Of a DNA stretch of 64,000 nucleotides, positions 18,194 through 26,826 are shown piece after piece. Position numbers and translations under genes: made by a program. The notes under the pieces were generated by a model that was not told the origin of the DNA, searched no databases, and saw nothing but the letters and a program-made list of their open reading frames with translations. Position 1 is the first letter of the stretch. Every line of letters starts with the position of its first letter. The stretch is from Sphingobium abikonense NBRC 16140 (lineage in GTDB: Bacteria > Pseudomonadota > Alphaproteobacteria > Sphingomonadales > Sphingomonadaceae), in the NCBI RefSeq assembly GCF_001598335.1, contig NZ_BCYT01000008.1, forward strand, positions 1-64,000, in the 5' to 3' direction.

Positions 18194-20113
18194 TCAGGCC
18201 CGCGCTTCGGCACCCACGCTGTTGTGGCGCAGCGCGGTCAGCACCGTGTCGATGATGGCGTCGGCGTCCAGACGGGCCATTGCATATTGTTTTTCCGGCT
18301 TGTCCTGATCCTGAAACAGGTCGGGCAGGCGCAAAGTACGTAGTTTCAGGCCATTGTCGATCAGGCCAAGGTCACTCGCCAGCGTCAGCACATGCGCGCC
18401 AAGGCCGCCCACCGCGCCTTCCTCGATCGTGACGGCGACGTCATGGCTGGTCAGCAGCTTGCGGATCAGCGCTTCGTCCAGCGGCTTGGCGAAGCGCAGG
18501 TCGGCCACGGTGGTGGACAGGCCCTTTGCCTCCAGCGCGTCGGCGGCCTTCAACGCTTCCTCAAGGCGAGTGCCAAGCGAGAGAATCGCGACCTGCCGCC
18601 CTTCGCGCACGACGCGGCCCTTGCCAATTTCCAGCGCCTGCGGCTGTTCCGGCAACGCGATGCCGGTGCCATTGCCACGCGGATAGCGCACGGCGATGGG
18701 GCCGCTGTCATGGATGGCGCAGGTGTGGACCATATGGACCAGCTCCGCCTCATCCGCCGCGGCCATCACCACCATGTTGGGCAAGGTGGCGAGATAGGTG
18801 ACGTCAAAGCTGCCGGCATGGGTCGATCCGTCCGCGCCGACCAGGCCCGCGCGGTCGATGGCGAAGCGGACGGGCAGGTTCTGGATCGCCACGTCATGCA
18901 CGACCTGGTCATAGGCGCGTTGCAGGAAGGTGGAATAGATGGCGCAGAAGGGGCGCATCCCCTGCGCCGCCAGCCCGGCGGCAAAGGTGACGGCATGCTG
19001 TTCGGCGATGCCGACGTCAAAGATGCGATCGGGGAAGGCGACCTGGAACTTGTCCAGCCCCGTGCCCGACGGCATGGCGGCGGTGATGGCGCAGACGGCG
19101 GGATCGCGCTGCGCCTCGGCGATCAGCGCCTGGGCAAAGACATTGGTGTAGCTGGGCGGGCCGGGCGGCGCCTTGTCCTGCGTGCCGGTGATGACGTCGA
19201 ATTTCTGGACGCCATGATATTTGTCCGCCGCCGCCTCTGCCGGGGCATAGCCCTTGCCCTTTTGCGTGACGACATGGACGAGGCACGGCCCTTGGGCTGC
19301 GTCACGGACATTTTCGAGCACCGGAATCAACTGGTCGAGATTATGGCCGTCGATGGGGCCAACATAGTAGAAGCCCAGTTCCTCGAACAAGGTGCCGCCC
19401 ATCGCCATGCCGCGCGCGAATTCGTCGGTCTTGCGCGCTGCGTTGTGGAGCGGACGGGGCAGCTTGCGCGCCAGTTTCTTGGCAAGGTCGCGCAGGCCCA
19501 GAAATTCGCGACTGGAGACGAGGCGGGCGAGATAGGCGGACAGGCCACCGACCGGCGGGGCGATCGACATGTCATTGTCGTTGAGGATGACGACCAGCCG
19601 GTTGCCCGCATCGCGCGCATTGTTCATCGCTTCATAGGCCATGCCCGCCGACATGGCGCCGTCGCCGATCACCGCGATCGCCTTGCCCGGCTTGTCCTGC
19701 ATCTTGTTGGCGATGGCAAAGCCAAGCGCCGCGCTGATGGAGGTGGAGCTGTGCGCCGCGCCGAACGGATCATAATCGCTTTCCGCGCGCTTGGTGAAGC
19801 CGCTGAGGCCGCCGCTTTGCCGCAGGGTGCGGATGCGGTCGCGCCGGCCGGTCAGGATCTTGTGCGGATAGCATTGATGGCCAACGTCCCAGATGAGCTT
19901 GTCGTCGGGCGTATCGAACACATAATGGATCGCGGCGGTCAGTTCGACAACGCCCAGCCCCGATCCGAGGTGGCCGCCGGTGACGCCGACGGCAGCGATG
20001 GTTTCGGCGCGCAGTTCGTCGGCCAGCTGTCGCAGCTGTTCGGGTTTCAGCTTGCGCAGGTCGGCCGGCCAGACGACCTGGTCGAGCAGTGGAGTTTCGG
20101 GGCGATCAGTCAT
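18194..20113 (-). CDS. dxs: 1-deoxy-D-xylulose-5-phosphate synthase
   Basis: First enzyme of the MEP route to isoprenoids (and of thiamine/pyridoxal precursors); condenses pyruvate with glyceraldehyde 3-phosphate using ThDP. The 639-residue protein has the ThDP motif [31 protein letters not shown] near the N-terminus, the transketolase pyrimidine-binding domain with [18 protein letters not shown], and the C-terminal domain. Full length and intact. It follows the Zur-like gene by 60 bases on the same strand; no riboswitch structure was recognised in that gap. Confidence 0.96.
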   Translation of the reverse strand: MTDRPETPLLDQVVWPADLRKLKPEQLRQLADELRAETIAAVGVTGGHLGSGLGVVELTAAIHYVFDTPDDKLIWDVGHQCYPHKILTGRRDRIRTLRQSGGLSGFTKRAESDYDPFGAAHSSTSISAALGFAIANKMQDKPGKAIAVIGDGAMSAGMAYEAMNNARDAGNRLVVILNDNDMSIAPPVGGLSAYLARLVSSREFLGLRDLAKKLARKLPRPLHNAARKTDEFARGMAMGGTLFEELGFYYVGPIDGHNLDQLIPVLENVRDAAQGPCLVHVVTQKGKGYAPAEAAADKYHGVQKFDVITGTQDKAPPGPPSYTNVFAQALIAEAQRDPAVCAITAAMPSGTGLDKFQVAFPDRIFDVGIAEQHAVTFAAGLAAQGMRPFCAIYSTFLQRAYDQVVHDVAIQNLPVRFAIDRAGLVGADGSTHAGSFDVTYLATLPNMVVMAAADEAELVHMVHTCAIHDSGPIAVRYPRGNGTGIALPEQPQALEIGKGRVVREGRQVAILSLGTRLEEALKAADALEAKGLSTTVADLRFAKPLDEALIRKLLTSHDVAVTIEEGAVGGLGAHVLTLASDLGLIDNGLKLRTLRLPDLFQDQDKPEKQYAMARLDADAIIDTVLTALRHNSVGAEARA

Positions 20114-20173
20114 GATAAGGCATAGTCTCCGCTGCGCGCCCGGCCTTGCGCGGGCCGGGCGTCCTTGTCGTCA

Positions 20174-20638
20174 TCAGGCCGCGCACTTGGCGCACAGGCC
20201 GAGGATTTCGATGACGGGGCGTTCAGGGTGAAATCCATCCTGCTGCGCGATGGCGCGCACCTGGCCCGTCACCTTGTCATCATCGACATGGGTCGCCTGC
20301 TTGCAATTGCGGCAGACCATGAAGATGCAGTCGTGGTGGCAGCCCGGATGGGCATTGGCGATATAGGCGTTGGCGCTTTCCACCCGCATCGCGACATTGT
20401 TGGTCACGAAGAGGTCGAGGATGCGATAGACGCTATTGGGCGCTACGCGCTTTCCGCGCGCCTTCGACACGGTGTCAGCAATGTCATAGGCCGAAGCAGG
20501 ACGTTCCTCCGACGCCAGCGCATCGAAGATGGCGGCGCGCATCGGCGTCCATTGTTCATTCTGCGCCTCCAGCGTCGCGCGGGCGGCATCCGCCAGCTTC
20601 GCGCCGGTCGGTTCATGATGATGGTGGTGGTCGGCCAT
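20174..20638 (-). CDS. Fur-family regulator, Zur-like
   Basis: Metal-responsive repressor of 154 residues. A winged-helix domain (WTPMRAAIFDALASEERPASAYDIAD, then APNSVYRILDLF) is followed by a dimerisation/metal domain with the histidine-rich HPGCHHDCIFMVC and two CxxC pairs (CRNC and CAKC), as in zinc-responsive Zur proteins. The start ATG 20638 gives MADHHHHHEPTG: a natural run of five histidines, unusual at a Fur-family N-terminus. An in-frame ATG at 20716 would overlap the DUF423 gene and lacks family sequence. Zur rather than Fur is my preference because of the paired CxxC motifs; target sites were not found. Confidence 0.85.
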   Translation of the reverse strand: MADHHHHHEPTGAKLADAARATLEAQNEQWTPMRAAIFDALASEERPASAYDIADTVSKARGKRVAPNSVYRILDLFVTNNVAMRVESANAYIANAHPGCHHDCIFMVCRNCKQATHVDDDKVTGQVRAIAQQDGFHPERPVIEILGLCAKCAA

Positions 20639-20685
20639 AGGGGTCCAATCTATGCGCAGGCGGCGGATCGGGCAAGGGCGGCGCG

Positions 20686-21012
20686 TCAGCGCTGCCCGAA
20701 GGTCCATGCGGCCCACAGCCAGGCCGCGATCATCAGCGTGCCGCCGATCGGAGTCACGGCGCCCAGCCAGCGCGGTCCGCCCAGCGCCATGATGTAGAGC
20801 GAGACGGCGAACACCGCCGCGCCCGCCAGCATCAGCGCAGCCGCGCCGCGCGCCGTGCCCATCACCGCAATCGCCGCGACGGCGTGAACCAGCTGATAAA
20901 GCCCGCCGGTGCGCAGCCAGTCGGCAGCCTTCGGGTCAGCCACGCCATGCGCCCCGAACGCGCCCGCGCCGATGGCGATTGCCGCCGAAAGACAGGCCAG
21001 TGCCCCGATCAT
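20686..21012 (-). CDS. DUF423 membrane protein
   Basis: Small integral membrane protein of 108 residues with four predicted helices. GAFGAHGVADPKAADWLRTGGLYQLVHAVA and the GGPRWLGAVTPIGGTLMIAAWL segment are typical for DUF423 (YgdD-like) proteins of unknown function. The start codon overlaps the stop of the upstream antiporter gene (ATGA), and the Zur-like gene begins 47 bases after its end. Confidence 0.85.
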   Translation of the reverse strand: MIGALACLSAAIAIGAGAFGAHGVADPKAADWLRTGGLYQLVHAVAAIAVMGTARGAAALMLAGAAVFAVSLYIMALGGPRWLGAVTPIGGTLMIAAWLWAAWTFGQR

Positions 21013-22799
21013 GCGCCGTCTCCATCCCCGCGACTGAGCAGCCGCATGCCGTTGCCGGGCCGATACATCAGGTCCTTGGCCGCGAGCAACGTGCCATGTT
21101 CGATCTGGAGCGCCATGCGCTGATCGTCATTGTCCCGATATTGACGCTCCACTTCCTCCACCTCCTTGGGTGGGACGCCGAGCACCTCCATTGCCTGCAC
21201 GCCCATGCAGATGGCCGATTCATAGACTTCGCGCACGACGCCGGCGAGGTCGATGTCCTTGAGCGCTAGCACCTGCCGACGGTCAAAGGCGCGGACCATG
21301 ATCGCGGCCTGCGGGAAGGCTTCGGCAATGGGCTGGAGCGCGCGCGAATCGAGGCTGGGATCGTCGATGCAGAAGGCGATCAGCCGCGCTTCATCCGCGC
21401 CCGATCGGCGCAGCAGGTCGATGCGGGTGCCGTCGCCATAATAGACCTTCATGTCGAACTGGCTCGACACCTCGATCTGGGCGGGCTTCTTGTCGATCAG
21501 CACGACGCCAAAGCCATGGCCCATCAGCATCTGCGCAACGGTCTGGCCAAAGCGGCCATAGCCAACGATAATCGCCGATCCGCGCTGCGCATCTTCTGGC
21601 CCCGGCAGGTCGTGGCGCTCCTTGTCCCTGGCAAATTCGAAGCGGCGGGCAAACAGCATCAGGAATGGCGTCGTCGCCATCGAGAAAGTGACGATCGCGC
21701 TGAACAGGCTGGCCGCTTCGGGTGCGATCAGCAACGCATTTTGCGCCTGGGTGAACAGGACGAAGCCGAATTCACCGCCCTGGCTCAGCAATAGGCCCGC
21801 GCCCAGCGCCTGTTGCCAGGTCATGCCGAACAGGCGGGCGAGGCCGGTGATGATCGCCGCCTTCGTCGCGACCAGGATGGCGGCCATCGAGAGGACGAAC
21901 AGCGGATTGGAAATGACGGCGCGCAGGTCCAGCACCATGCCAACGGCGAGGAAGAAAAGGCCGAGCAGGATCGAGCGGAAGGGTTCGACGTCGGCCTCTA
22001 TCTCGTGCCGATAGGGCGAATCGGCCAGCATGACGCCGGCGACGAAGGCGCCCAGCGCGGTCGACAGGTGCAGCGCGTGCATCAGCGCGGCGGCGGCCAG
22101 CACGGTGAACAGGCCCACGGCGACGAACAGTTCGCGCTCGCCCATGCGCCCGACCAGCGAGAGGAGCGGGCGCAGGATGAAGCGGCCGGCCAGCACCAGC
22201 CCGGCGATGGCCGCGACGGTATAGCCCGCCATCACCCATCCGGGCGGGCCGCCGGCATCGGCCGGATTGCGCGAAAGGGCGGCAATGATGGTGATGAGCG
22301 GAACGATCGAAAGATCCTGGAACAGCAGGATCGAAAAGACCTTTTCACCGAAAGGCGAGTTGATGCGGCCGCTGGACTTGAGGCCCGGCAGCACCTGCGC
22401 GGTTGAGGAGAGGGCAAGCGGCAAGCCGAGCGCGATCGCCGCGCCCCAGGTAAAGCCGGTCGAATAGAAGATGATCGCGGTCAGCACGCAGCCGCAGGTG
22501 ACGACCTGCGCCAGGCCGAGCGCGAAAATGTCGCGCTTCAGTCGCCACAGCCGCGCGGGGTGGAGTTCCAGCCCGACGAGGAACAGCAGCAGCACGATGC
22601 CGATTTCCGCGATGGCGAGTTTCGATTCGCCGCCACCCACCAGGCCAAGCCCCTGCGGCCCCACCAAAGCGCCTGCGACGAGATAGCCCAGCACCGCGCC
22701 AAGCCCGAAGCGGCGGAACAGCATGACAAAAGCGACGGCCGCGCCGAGCAGGATGACGCCTTCGCTCAGCAATATGTCGGTGGCGCTGGTCGTTTCCAT
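21009..22799 (-). CDS. KefB/KefC-like CPA2 cation:proton antiporter
   Basis: Membrane antiporter for monovalent cations, probably K+. The first about 385 residues hold some twelve hydrophobic helices, beginning with VILLGAAVAFVMLFRRFGLGAVLGYLVAGALVGP. A cytosolic RCK/TrkA-N domain follows, with the nucleotide motif IIVGYGRFGQTVAQML and a later VLIDKKPAQIE. The 596-residue length fits KefB/KefC. Glutathione gating cannot be judged from sequence. It starts on the last base of the upstream Fe-S scaffold stop (TGATG) and overlaps DUF423 downstream. Confidence 0.9.
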   Translation of the reverse strand: METTSATDILLSEGVILLGAAVAFVMLFRRFGLGAVLGYLVAGALVGPQGLGLVGGGESKLAIAEIGIVLLLFLVGLELHPARLWRLKRDIFALGLAQVVTCGCVLTAIIFYSTGFTWGAAIALGLPLALSSTAQVLPGLKSSGRINSPFGEKVFSILLFQDLSIVPLITIIAALSRNPADAGGPPGWVMAGYTVAAIAGLVLAGRFILRPLLSLVGRMGERELFVAVGLFTVLAAAALMHALHLSTALGAFVAGVMLADSPYRHEIEADVEPFRSILLGLFFLAVGMVLDLRAVISNPLFVLSMAAILVATKAAIITGLARLFGMTWQQALGAGLLLSQGGEFGFVLFTQAQNALLIAPEAASLFSAIVTFSMATTPFLMLFARRFEFARDKERHDLPGPEDAQRGSAIIVGYGRFGQTVAQMLMGHGFGVVLIDKKPAQIEVSSQFDMKVYYGDGTRIDLLRRSGADEARLIAFCIDDPSLDSRALQPIAEAFPQAAIMVRAFDRRQVLALKDIDLAGVVREVYESAICMGVQAMEVLGVPPKEVEEVERQYRDNDDQRMALQIEHGTLLAAKDLMYRPGNGMRLLSRGDGDGA

Positions 22800-23221
22800 C
22801 AGGCGTCCGCCATCCGTGCGGCTTCCGCGATCGCTTCAAAGCCCAGGCGAATGGAGGCGTGCCGTGCAGGATAGCCGCGCGCGGGCGCCAAAACCGCAAG
22901 GCCGGGCCAGAAATCCAGATCCTCGCTCTCTCCCGCCAGATAGGCTGTCAGCCGATCGCGCGCCTCTGTCAGTTCATCGGCCGTGAGGCCGATCGCCTGC
23001 GCGGCCATCAGCGCGGCCGATGCCTGCCCCAGGGCGCAGGCCTTGACGTCCAGGCCCAGCTGCTCGACCCGTCCATCGGCCATGCGCACGTCCGCCGTCA
23101 CGCGCGAACCGCAGGTGGCCGACCGCTTCTCCACACTGGCCTGTGGGTCGGCCAGGCGCTGATGATGCGGAATGCTAGCGGCGAGCCGCAATATGTCTGT
23201 ATTGTAGAGGGGGGCGCTCAT
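22799..23221 (-). CDS. NifU/IscU-like iron-sulfur cluster scaffold protein
   Basis: Predicted Fe-S assembly scaffold of 140 residues. Three cysteines in the expected order are seen: SATCGSRVTADVRM, VKACALGQASAALMA and no third Cys at the usual late site, where WPGLAVLAPARGYPARHASIRLGFEA lacks the Cys of IscU. That loss is common in the alphaproteobacterial short scaffold family and could mean a different cluster role. ATG 23221 was chosen for MSAPLYNTDILRLAA; upstream in-frame sequence is not conserved-looking. First gene of the operon leading to kefB, DUF423, the Zur-like gene and dxs. Confidence 0.8.
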   Translation of the reverse strand: MSAPLYNTDILRLAASIPHHQRLADPQASVEKRSATCGSRVTADVRMADGRVEQLGLDVKACALGQASAALMAAQAIGLTADELTEARDRLTAYLAGESEDLDFWPGLAVLAPARGYPARHASIRLGFEAIAEAARMADA

Positions 23222-23330
23222 GCCGCCGATGTAGGGCAGGAATGCGATTTGCGGAAGGCGCGGATGGGGGCCGCAACGAAATAAGCCGCCGCCATTGTTT
23301 CGCGGGGTCACGCGGCCTATCGCGGGCGGC

Positions 23331-23786
23331 ATGCATATTCTGGTCGATGCCGATGCCTGCCCCGTCAAGGACGAGATCTACAAGGTCGCCTGGCGCCATG
23401 CGGTGCCGGTCACCATCGTCAGCAACAGCATCATCCGCGTGCCCGCGCATCCGCTGGTGGAACGGGTGGTGGTGAGCGATGGGTTCGATGCGGCGGACGA
23501 CTGGATCGCGGAGCGGGCGGGCGCGGGGAGCATCTGCATCACCGCCGACATTCTGCTGGCGGACCGGTGTCTGAAGGCGGGGGCGCAGGTGATCGCGCCC
23601 AATGGCAAGCCCTTCACCACCAGTTCGATCGGCGCGGCGGTGGCGACGCGGGCGATCATGGCGGATTTGCGCGCGGGCGCGGTGGGCGATCCGGTCGGCG
23701 GGCCGCCGCCCTTTTCCAAAACGGACCGATCGCGATTCCTCTCGGCTCTGGACGAGGCGCTGGTGCGCCTGAAAAGGGGCCACTGA
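23331..23786 (+). CDS. YaiI/YqxD (DUF188) family protein
   Basis: Protein of 151 residues with the DUF188 signature: [22 protein letters not shown] at the start, GADDW-like [31 protein letters not shown], and [11 protein letters not shown]. The DADACP motif and later acidic residues place it in a PIN-like nuclease-type fold, but biochemical function is not established. ATG 23331 is preferred over an upstream in-frame ATG at 23295. Its stop overlaps the start of the next gene (TGATG). Divergent from the Fe-S scaffold gene. Confidence 0.85.
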   Translation: MHILVDADACPVKDEIYKVAWRHAVPVTIVSNSIIRVPAHPLVERVVVSDGFDAADDWIAERAGAGSICITADILLADRCLKAGAQVIAPNGKPFTTSSIGAAVATRAIMADLRAGAVGDPVGGPPPFSKTDRSRFLSALDEALVRLKRGH

Positions 23787-24973
23787 TGGGGGGGCAAGCG
23801 GAACAGTCATGGGATGCGATCATCCTGGGCGCGGGCGCGGCTGGCATGATGTGCGCGGCGGTTGCGGGGCAGCGGGGACGCCGCGTGCTGCTGGTCGACC
23901 ATGCCGATGCGCCGGGCAAGAAAATCCTGATTTCGGGCGGGGGGCGGTGCAATTTCACCAATATCCACACCGCCGCCGACCGCTATCTGTCGGGCAATCC
24001 GCATTTCGCCAAGTCCGCGCTGGGCCGATACAGCGCGCAGGATTTCCTGGCGCTGGTCGAACGCCATGGCATCGCCTGGCACGAAAAGACGCTGGGCCAG
24101 CTGTTCTGCGACGGATCGGCGCGGCAGATCGTGGCGATGTTGCAGTCCGAATGTGATGCCGGTGGCGTCACTATGTCACTGGGCATGGCCATGACGGATA
24201 TCGACCATGGCGATGGCCAGTATCGCGTTCGCATGGGCGATCAGGAGCATCGTGCGCCCGCGCTTGTGCTGGCCACGGGTGGGCCGTCGATCCCCAAAAT
24301 GGGCGCGAGCGGTTTCGCCTATGACGTGGCGCGGCATTTCGGCCTGTCGGTGGTTCAGCCGCGCCCGGCGCTGGTGCCCTTCACGCTGGGGCCGGACGAC
24401 GCTCTGTTCCAGGCGTTGTCGGGCGTATCGGCGGATGTGAGCGTGCGATGGGGCAAGACCCGCTTTCGCGAAGCGGCGCTGTTCACGCATCGCGGCCTGT
24501 CGGGGCCGGCGATGCTCCAGATCAGCTCCTATTGGCAGCATCGCACGCCGATCCAGGTCGACTTCCTGCCGGATCGGGCCACGGACTGGCTGTTGGAGGA
24601 AAAGCGGGCGCGGCCGCGCATGCAGCTGCGCAAACTGCTGGCGCAGGCCCTGCCCGAACGGCTGGCCGATGCGCTGCTGGAGCGGGCCGGCGCGCAGGGC
24701 GAACTGGGCGCATTGAGCGACAAGGCGCTAAGGCAGTTGGGCGCGCGGCTGGCGGACTGGCCGTTCACGCCCACGGGGACGGAGGGCTATGCCAAGGCGG
24801 AGGTGACGGTGGGTGGCATCGCCACCGCCGGCCTGTCGTCACGGACGATGGAGGCAGCGAAAGTGCCGGGCCTGTACGCCATCGGCGAAGCCGTCGACGT
24901 GACCGGATGGCTGGGCGGCTATAATTTCCAGTGGGCCTGGGCGAGCGGCTGGGCGGCGGGCCAGGCCATCTGA
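23786..24973 (+). CDS. BaiN/HI0933-like NAD(P)/FAD-dependent oxidoreductase
   Basis: Flavoprotein of 395 residues. The FAD motif IILGAGAAGMMCA is near the N-terminus, followed by the family marker GKKILISGGGRCNFTN, ALVLATGGPSIPKMGASGF, and the C-terminal FAD-contacting GEAVDVTGWLGGYNFQWAWASG. Family members include the bile-acid dehydrogenation enzyme BaiN, but most bacterial copies have no known substrate. Starts on the stop codon of the DUF188 gene, so the two are coupled. Converges with the histidine kinase gene. Confidence 0.88.
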   Translation: MGGQAEQSWDAIILGAGAAGMMCAAVAGQRGRRVLLVDHADAPGKKILISGGGRCNFTNIHTAADRYLSGNPHFAKSALGRYSAQDFLALVERHGIAWHEKTLGQLFCDGSARQIVAMLQSECDAGGVTMSLGMAMTDIDHGDGQYRVRMGDQEHRAPALVLATGGPSIPKMGASGFAYDVARHFGLSVVQPRPALVPFTLGPDDALFQALSGVSADVSVRWGKTRFREAALFTHRGLSGPAMLQISSYWQHRTPIQVDFLPDRATDWLLEEKRARPRMQLRKLLAQALPERLADALLERAGAQGELGALSDKALRQLGARLADWPFTPTGTEGYAKAEVTVGGIATAGLSSRTMEAAKVPGLYAIGEAVDVTGWLGGYNFQWAWASGWAAGQAI

Positions 24974-24991
24974 GCCGGCCGCCGCGCACCG

Positions 24992-26689
24992 TCAGGCGCG
25001 CTGGGCGCGCGCGGCCGAGATACTGGCTTGCAGATGCGAGGGGCGGAAAGGCTTGGACAGGCGCACGATGTCGGGCGCGATCAGGTCGATGCCCTGATAG
25101 CCCGATATGATGAGCAGGGCGATATCCGGATGGTCGCAACGCAGCCGGATCGCCAGTTCCGCGCCGGTCATGCCGGGCATCACATAGTCGGTGACGACGA
25201 TGTCGGGACGGTAGCCCGCATCGATCATGCTGAGCGCCAGTTCGGCATGATCGACATCGACGACATCATAGCCCATGTCCGCCAGCATGTCGCGCGTGCT
25301 GGCGCGAACCAGCGCATTATCGTCGACGAGGAGGAGCTTGCCGGTCTGGCGGCGTTCGGCCGCTTGCGGTTGATCGGGGTCGCCGGTGGTCGCGCGATCC
25401 TGATCCACTGGTAGCCATAGCAGGATGGAGGTGCCCGCGCCGGCTTCGCTTTCGATCTGGAGCGTGCCGCCCAGCTGGCCGGCAAGGCCGTGCGCCATCG
25501 ACAGGCCCAGGCCATGACCCGCCGTCTTGGTCGTGAAAAATGGCTCCATCGCGGCCTTGCGCACATCGGGCGTCATGCCAACGCCCGTGTCGCGAATGGC
25601 GATGCGGACATAGTCGCCGGGAGCAAGCCCTGCAGGCGGCGACAGCCGCTCCGCCTCGATCATCAGCGATCCGCCGTTCGGCATGGCATCGCGGCTGTTG
25701 ATCGCGAGGTTGAGGATGGCGAGTTCCAGCTGGTTTGCATCGGCGCGCACAGGGGGGAGGTCGGCGGGCAGATCGGTCGCCAGTGTAACGCGCGACCCAA
25801 GCGTGCTGGCGAGTAGCGCCTGCATCCCGGCCAGCAGGTCGGGCAGGTTCACCGCCGTGGGCGAAAGCGGCTGGCGACGGGCGAAGGTCAGCAGCCGCTG
25901 CACCAATATCTGCGCTGTCTCGGCCGCCTGCATCGCCATGCCGGCATGGCGGTCGATCGTTTCGGGCGTGCGTCGTGGCGAAAGGATAAGGTCCAGACCG
26001 GCGATGATCGGCGTCAGCAGGTTGTTGAAGTCATGCGCGACATGACCGGTGAGCTGGCCCATCACCTCCATCTTCTGAAGCTGACGCAGCATGTCCTGCG
26101 ACTGTTCCAGTTCCTGCGTCCGCTCCTGCACCCGCTGGTCAAGCTGGTCGTTGAGCGATTCCAGCGCGGCGAACAGCCGGCCATTTTCCAGCGCTGTGGA
26201 AGCGGCGCGGGCCAGTGCCTCCAGCAGGGCAACCTCATTGTCCGTCGGTTCACCCTGTTCGGACCAATAGGCGCCGACCGCCGCCGTCGCTTCGCTGCGG
26301 CCGATCGGCACCATCACCATCGATCGCACGAAGGTCTGCTCATAAGCGGCGACGGGCACCCGCGGATCGTTGTATATGTCCGGGATGATAGCGGTTTCGC
26401 CATGGCGCATGGCCCAGCCCGATACGCAATTGCCGGCGGGAAAGCGCTGCCCCGACCAGAGCGGCGCCATCGAATCCTCCGCGACATAATGGCACAGGCC
26501 ACCTTCGCGCAGGATGACCGCGATGCCGTCCGCCCCCACGGCGCGCCGGGCGAAGGCGCGCAGCACGTTGACGATCGCGTCGAGCGATCGCGCGCCGGCC
26601 AGTGCTTCCATGGCTTCTGCGGCGATCGTCCATCGCGCAGCCAGCGCCTTCTGCTCCGAACTGCGCACGCTCATCAGTTCCCTGGTCAT
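24992..26689 (-). CDS. Hybrid sensor histidine kinase (GAF-HisKA-HATPase-REC)
   Basis: Cytoplasmic signalling kinase of 565 residues with no TM. Parts in order: GAF domain about 25-165 (DGIAVILREGGLCHYVAEDS, GNCVSGWAMRHGE), a coiled coil about 165-205 rich in Glu/Gln, the HisKA box GHVAHDFNNLLTP with the phospho-His near 217, HATPase motifs (NLAINSRDAMP, DTGVGMTPDV, GHGLGLSMAHGLA), and a receiver domain with KLLLVDDNAL and phospho-Asp in VVTDYVMPG near 500. No separate response regulator lies beside it. Its start codon touches a 31-nt dyad (26690-26720) that also contains the ribosome-binding site. Signal unknown. Confidence 0.93.
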   Translation of the reverse strand: MTRELMSVRSSEQKALAARWTIAAEAMEALAGARSLDAIVNVLRAFARRAVGADGIAVILREGGLCHYVAEDSMAPLWSGQRFPAGNCVSGWAMRHGETAIIPDIYNDPRVPVAAYEQTFVRSMVMVPIGRSEATAAVGAYWSEQGEPTDNEVALLEALARAASTALENGRLFAALESLNDQLDQRVQERTQELEQSQDMLRQLQKMEVMGQLTGHVAHDFNNLLTPIIAGLDLILSPRRTPETIDRHAGMAMQAAETAQILVQRLLTFARRQPLSPTAVNLPDLLAGMQALLASTLGSRVTLATDLPADLPPVRADANQLELAILNLAINSRDAMPNGGSLMIEAERLSPPAGLAPGDYVRIAIRDTGVGMTPDVRKAAMEPFFTTKTAGHGLGLSMAHGLAGQLGGTLQIESEAGAGTSILLWLPVDQDRATTGDPDQPQAAERRQTGKLLLVDDNALVRASTRDMLADMGYDVVDVDHAELALSMIDAGYRPDIVVTDYVMPGMTGAELAIRLRCDHPDIALLIISGYQGIDLIAPDIVRLSKPFRPSHLQASISAARAQRA

Positions 26690-26720
26690 GGGCTGCCCTC
26701 TTTCAAAGAGTCGGCAGCCC
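26690..26720 (-). promoter_or_regulatory. Dyad overlapping the ribosome-binding site of the histidine kinase
   Basis: GGGCTGCC (26690-26697) pairs with GGCAGCCC (26713-26720) and CTCTTT (26698-26703) with AAAGAG (26705-26710): 14 pairs with only a 2-base bulge. On the minus-strand transcript the Shine-Dalgarno GAGGG and the base before ATG lie inside the stem. TATAAG, a good -10, is just upstream (26720-26725), so depending on the start of transcription it is either an RBS-masking hairpin or a DNA operator. Confidence 0.6.
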
Positions 26721-26826
26721 TTATATCATTGAAATTGCTTGAATGTGAAATCGGATAGGCGGCGGCGGACAGCACCGCAACTCCTCAAGTACCGGTTAAC
26801 CACGCAAAACAGTGCGAAACCTTGGA

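Noticed and set aside
18392-20125. 577-codon plus-strand frame opposite dxs
   Set aside because: Mirror frame of dxs; biased low-complexity composition and no recognisable motif.
20114-20173. Thiamine riboswitch before dxs
   Set aside because: Only 60 bases separate the Zur-like gene from dxs and no conserved TPP-aptamer segments are seen.
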